From positions 1-9,543 of the forward strand of contig CALKKN010000349.1 of NCBI GenBank assembly GCA_937995275.1: DNA of 9,543 nt. The letters are read 5' to 3'. Source of the stretch: an uncultured Lysobacterales bacterium (GTDB lineage Bacteria > Pseudomonadota > Gammaproteobacteria > Xanthomonadales > SZUA-36). The notes under the pieces were generated by a model that saw only the letters and a list, made by a program, of their open reading frames with translations, ran no database searches and had not been told where the DNA came from. This document shows, in pieces, positions 7,787-9,543 of the stretch. Positions within the stretch are counted from its first letter, which is position 1. The number at the start of each line of letters is the position of its first letter. The position numbers and the translations under genes are program-made.

Positions 7787-8719
7787 ATGTCGGCACTGAT
7801 CTGTGGGTCCCTGGCCTACGACACCATCATGGTGTTCCCGGACCAGTTCAAGGAACACATCCTGCCCGACAAGGTGCATATCCTGAACGTGGCGTTCCAG
7901 GTTCCCGAGATGCGGCGCGAGTTCGGCGGCGTGGCCGGCAACATCGCCTACAACCTGCGCCTGCTGGGCGGCGAGCCCTACCCCATGGCAACGGTCGGCG
8001 ACGACTTCGGGCCCTACGCCGACCACCTCGACCGGCTGGGCATCTCCCGGCGGTACGTCCGCCACGTGGAAGGTGAATACACGCCGCAAGCTTTCATCAC
8101 CACCGACATCGACGACAACCAGATCACCGCCTTCCACCCGGGCGCCATGCAGTTCAGCTACCTGAACCGCGTGGGCGACACCGACGGCATCCGGATAGGA
8201 ATCGTCGCGCCTGATGGCAAGCAGGCCATGCTGCAGCACAGCGCCGATTTCGTGACGGCAGGCATTCCGCACATTTTCGATCCCGGCCAGGGCATGACCC
8301 TGTTCAACGGCGACGAACTGAAACAACTGATCAGGGACGCAAAGTACATCGTCCTCAACGACTACGAGTTCCAGTTGATCAAGGAGCGCACCGGCCTGGA
8401 CGGCAAGGCCATCGCCGAACGGGTCGAGGCCCTGATCGTGACCCAGGGCGCCGAGGGTTCCGTGCTGCGGACGCGGGACGGCGCGCGGGAAATCAGCGCC
8501 GTCGAGCCCGACGATGTGCAGGACCCCACCGGCTGCGGCGACGCATTCCGGTCCGGCCTGCTTTACGGCCTGCTCAACGACCTGGACCTGACCACCTGCT
8601 GCCGCATCGGGTCCGTGATGGGTGCGATCAAGATCGCCCAGCTGGGGCCGCAGAACCACAGCCCGACGTTCGACGAAATCGAGCAGCGCTTCTTCGACGC
8701 CTTCGGCTACCGATTCTAG
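7787..8719 (+). CDS. PfkB-family carbohydrate/nucleoside kinase, adenosine-kinase-like
   Basis: The product (310 aa) is a ribokinase/PfkB-fold enzyme that transfers phosphate from ATP to a sugar or nucleoside hydroxyl in the cytoplasm. The N-terminal substrate side has GGVAGNIAYNLRLLGG (47-62), the first PfkB signature. The C-terminal signature DPTGCGDAFRSGLLYGLL (246-263) contains the anion-hole glycines and the presumed catalytic base D252. The N-terminus MSALICGSLAYDTIMVFPDQF and the ITAFHPGAM stretch (113-121) match a proteobacterial subfamily usually annotated as adenosine kinase, so adenosine to AMP is the best guess; the substrate is not provable from sequence. The start ATG has AGGTGA 10 nt upstream. 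It is transcribed divergently from mreB and stands 59 bp before the antitoxin gene, with no obvious terminator between them. Confidence 0.9.
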   Translation: MSALICGSLAYDTIMVFPDQFKEHILPDKVHILNVAFQVPEMRREFGGVAGNIAYNLRLLGGEPYPMATVGDDFGPYADHLDRLGISRRYVRHVEGEYTPQAFITTDIDDNQITAFHPGAMQFSYLNRVGDTDGIRIGIVAPDGKQAMLQHSADFVTAGIPHIFDPGQGMTLFNGDELKQLIRDAKYIVLNDYEFQLIKERTGLDGKAIAERVEALIVTQGAEGSVLRTRDGAREISAVEPDDVQDPTGCGDAFRSGLLYGLLNDLDLTTCCRIGSVMGAIKIAQLGPQNHSPTFDEIEQRFFDAFGYRF

Positions 8720-8742
8720 TCCCGGGCCAAACAGATGCCGGA

Positions 8743-8771
8743 TTGATATTTGCTTGATTTGGTAATACCAT
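8743..8771 (+). promoter_or_regulatory. Candidate promoter of the toxin-antitoxin operon
   Basis: TTGATA (8743-8748, 5 of 6 consensus) and TACCAT (8766-8771, 4 of 6) are separated by 17 bp. Only 7 nt separate the -10 from the antitoxin ATG, so initiation would fall at or next to its A. An alternative -10, TAATAC (8763-8768), would have a poor 14-bp spacer. Confidence 0.5.
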
Positions 8772-8778
8772 TTCAAGC
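8752..8778. promoter_or_regulatory. 27-bp interrupted palindrome, candidate autoregulatory operator of the toxin-antitoxin pair
   Basis: Outer half-sites GCTTGA (8752-8757) and TCAAGC (8773-8778), and inner half-sites TGGTA (8760-8764) and TACCA (8766-8770), are symmetric about base 8765. Only a TT pair on each side breaks the symmetry. The site covers the -10 and part of the spacer and ends immediately before the antitoxin ATG. Antitoxins with ribbon-helix-helix DNA-binding domains commonly repress their own promoters through such palindromes, so this is the expected place for the operator. Confidence 0.65.
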
Positions 8779-9012
8779 ATGAAGACCGTTACACTCAAAG
8801 CTGACGATAGCTTCGACCGGCGCCTGACCCGGCTGGCGAAGCGTTTGGGCACCACCAAGAGCGGGGTGATTCGCGAGGCCGTAGGCAGCTACGAGCGCCA
8901 AGTTGAACGTGAGGAACTGGCCCGGCGCATCCTCGAAGCGTCGCTGAAGACGCGCGAGGAGGCGCTGCGCACTTCCACCGACTGGGATGACGCCAACGCC
9001 GATGGGTTGTAG
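8779..9012 (+). CDS. Ribbon-helix-helix (CopG-type) antitoxin
   Basis: The 77-aa protein has the layout of a type II antitoxin. Residues 1-43 resemble a ribbon-helix-helix DNA-binding fold: a short strand MKTVTLKAD, then two helices, DRRLTRLAKRLGTTKSGVIREAVGSYERQ, with the turn at GTTKS. A charged helical tail (44-77, VEREELARRILEASLKTREEALRT) is the likely toxin-binding and neutralising segment. No Shine-Dalgarno sequence precedes the ATG, and the candidate promoter sits so close that the mRNA may be leaderless. The gene overlaps the toxin gene by 26 bp (or 11 bp with the inner toxin start). It would neutralise the toxin encoded next and repress the operon. The RHH assignment is by pattern. 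Partnership with a MazF/PemK toxin is inferred from adjacency and is known in other MazEF-type loci. Confidence 0.82.
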   Translation: MKTVTLKADDSFDRRLTRLAKRLGTTKSGVIREAVGSYERQVEREELARRILEASLKTREEALRTSTDWDDANADGL

Positions 9013-9355
9013 ACGCGGCGAGGTCCGGCTCGCCAATTATAATCCCTCCAGGGGCACAGAAGCGGGAAAAATCAGACCCTGCATAGTCCTGCAATCCGAT
9101 CTGTTGAACGACGCAGACCATCCGAGCACCACCGTGATACCGCTGACCACCCGCCTCGTGGATGCGGCGGCTCCGTTGCGATTCCGGGTCGCGCAACGGG
9201 GCAATCTGCAAGCAGATTTCGATGCCATGGTCGATCAGATCCGCACCATCGATAACCGGCGTTTCACCGGCGAGGCGTTGACGCGTTTGACCAGCGCCGA
9301 AATCGCGGAAATCGAAGAGTACCTGAAAATCGTCCTGGGGATGTCGGTCGGCTAA
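8987..9355 (+). CDS. MazF/PemK-family endoribonuclease toxin
   Basis: MazF-type toxins are sequence-specific mRNA endonucleases that arrest growth when freed from the antitoxin. The 122-aa product shows the family pattern: RRGEVRLANYNPSRGTEAGKIRPCIVLQSD (9-38) with the conserved GxxRP segment (R30), VIPLTTR (50-56) with a likely catalytic threonine, FRV before the core strand, DQIRTIDNRRF (83-93), and a C-terminal helix followed by EEYLKIVLGM. The ATG at 8987 lies inside the antitoxin gene. An in-frame ATG at 9002 gives MGCRRGEV, closer to the usual MazF N-terminus, and is an equally reasonable start. Neither has a good ribosome-binding site, so expression probably depends on translation of the antitoxin. 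Nothing looks truncated. Cleavage specificity cannot be read from the sequence. Confidence 0.9.
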   Translation: MTPTPMGCRRGEVRLANYNPSRGTEAGKIRPCIVLQSDLLNDADHPSTTVIPLTTRLVDAAAPLRFRVAQRGNLQADFDAMVDQIRTIDNRRFTGEALTRLTSAEIAEIEEYLKIVLGMSVG

Positions 9356-9382
9356 TGCGGTTGCCTTAACGGGCCCCGGCGG

Positions 9383-9411
9383 TTGACAATTAGCCTTGCG
9401 GCAGTGAGAAT
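9383..9411 (+). promoter_or_regulatory. Candidate promoter of the tRNA-Met gene
   Basis: A perfect -35 TTGACA (9383-9388) is followed after 17 bp by GAGAAT (9406-9411, 4 of 6 consensus). The bases after the -10 (TTGCGCCCC) form a GC-rich discriminator, as in stringently controlled tRNA and rRNA promoters. Transcription would start near 9418-9420. Confidence 0.6.
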
Positions 9412-9418
9412 TTGCGCC

Positions 9419-9436
9419 CCGATCGAAACGGATCGG
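9419..9436 (+). repeat. Short inverted repeat in the tRNA-Met leader
   Basis: CCGATC (9419-9424) and GATCGG (9431-9436) form a 6-bp stem around the loop GAAACG, ending 10 nt before the mature tRNA 5' end. It may help fold the precursor for RNase P processing. It has no T-run, so it is unlikely to be a terminator for the toxin gene. Confidence 0.4.
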
Positions 9437-9446
9437 CCGATTTCAC

Positions 9447-9523
9447 GGTGATGTAGCTCAGCTGGTTAGAGCGCGGCACTCATAATGCTGAGGTCGGTGG
9501 TTCAAGTCCACCCATCACCACCA
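9447..9523 (+). tRNA. tRNA-Met (anticodon CAU), elongator type
   Basis: A complete 77-nt cloverleaf including an encoded CCA end. The acceptor stem is GGTGATG/CATCACC with discriminator A (9520). The D arm is GCTC/GAGC, the anticodon stem CGGCA/TGCTG with loop CTCATAA (anticodon CAT at 9481-9483), the variable loop AGGTC, and the T arm GGTGG/CCACC with loop TTCAAGT. It is not the initiator: the 1-72 pair is matched and the anticodon stem lacks the three G-C pairs. A CAU anticodon can also be tRNA-Ile2 (lysidine-modified), but the stem and variable loop resemble gammaproteobacterial elongator tRNA-Met. Confidence 0.95.
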
Positions 9524-9543
9524 TTTATACGGGATGTTGTTGT

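Noticed and set aside
7787..8719. Ribokinase or fructokinase specifically
   Set aside because: PfkB signatures alone do not fix the substrate. The overall sequence looks closer to the subfamily annotated as adenosine kinase, so only the family is claimed.
7769..8776. Long minus-strand open frame opposite the PfkB kinase
   Set aside because: The plus strand encodes both PfkB signatures in the expected order; the antisense product has no recognisable motif.
9447..9523. Initiator tRNA-fMet
   Set aside because: The first acceptor pair is G-C matched, and the anticodon stem CGGCA/TGCTG lacks the three consecutive G-C pairs of initiators.

Overview
The window is a GC-rich chromosomal segment from a proteobacterium. 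The MreB, PBP2 and RodA sequences and the gene order (mreBCD joined to mrdA-rodA-mltB-rlpA) point to a gammaproteobacterium, most likely a Xanthomonadales/Chromatiales-type lineage. That placement is inference from remembered family sequences; no search was run.

Positions 1-7523 (minus strand) hold a complete rod-shape (elongasome) operon: mreB, mreC, mreD, mrdA (PBP2), rodA, mltB and the start of rlpA, which runs off the left edge. MreB filaments organise MreC and MreD in the membrane. RodA (SEDS glycosyltransferase) and PBP2 (transpeptidase) build lateral-wall peptidoglycan, and MltB and RlpA are lytic transglycosylases that cleave it. Most junctions overlap by four bases (mreC/mreD, mreD/mrdA, mrdA/rodA, mltB/rlpA), and mreB/mreC are 8 bases apart. 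The exception is rodA/mltB, separated by about 208 bp.

That gap is filled by a 162-bp near-palindromic element (1803-1964) with perfect 27-bp inverted ends and a strong central hairpin. It codes for nothing and looks like a MITE-like or structured-RNA insertion. It is the least expected object in the window.

Positions 7524-7786 form a divergent regulatory region with a good candidate promoter for mreB and a weaker one for the plus-strand gene beyond it. From 7787 rightward everything is on the plus strand: a PfkB-family (adenosine-kinase-like) sugar or nucleoside kinase; a compact toxin-antitoxin pair (ribbon-helix-helix antitoxin, MazF/PemK-type toxin) with overlapping genes; and an elongator tRNA-Met(CAU) with its own promoter. 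The antitoxin promoter contains a 27-bp interrupted palindrome ending exactly at the start codon, suggesting autorepression and a leaderless mRNA.

I found no CRISPR array, no transposase gene, no phage gene and no broken gene. The core genes are well-known families. The unusual material is non-coding: the rodA-mltB palindromic element and the toxin-antitoxin operator.
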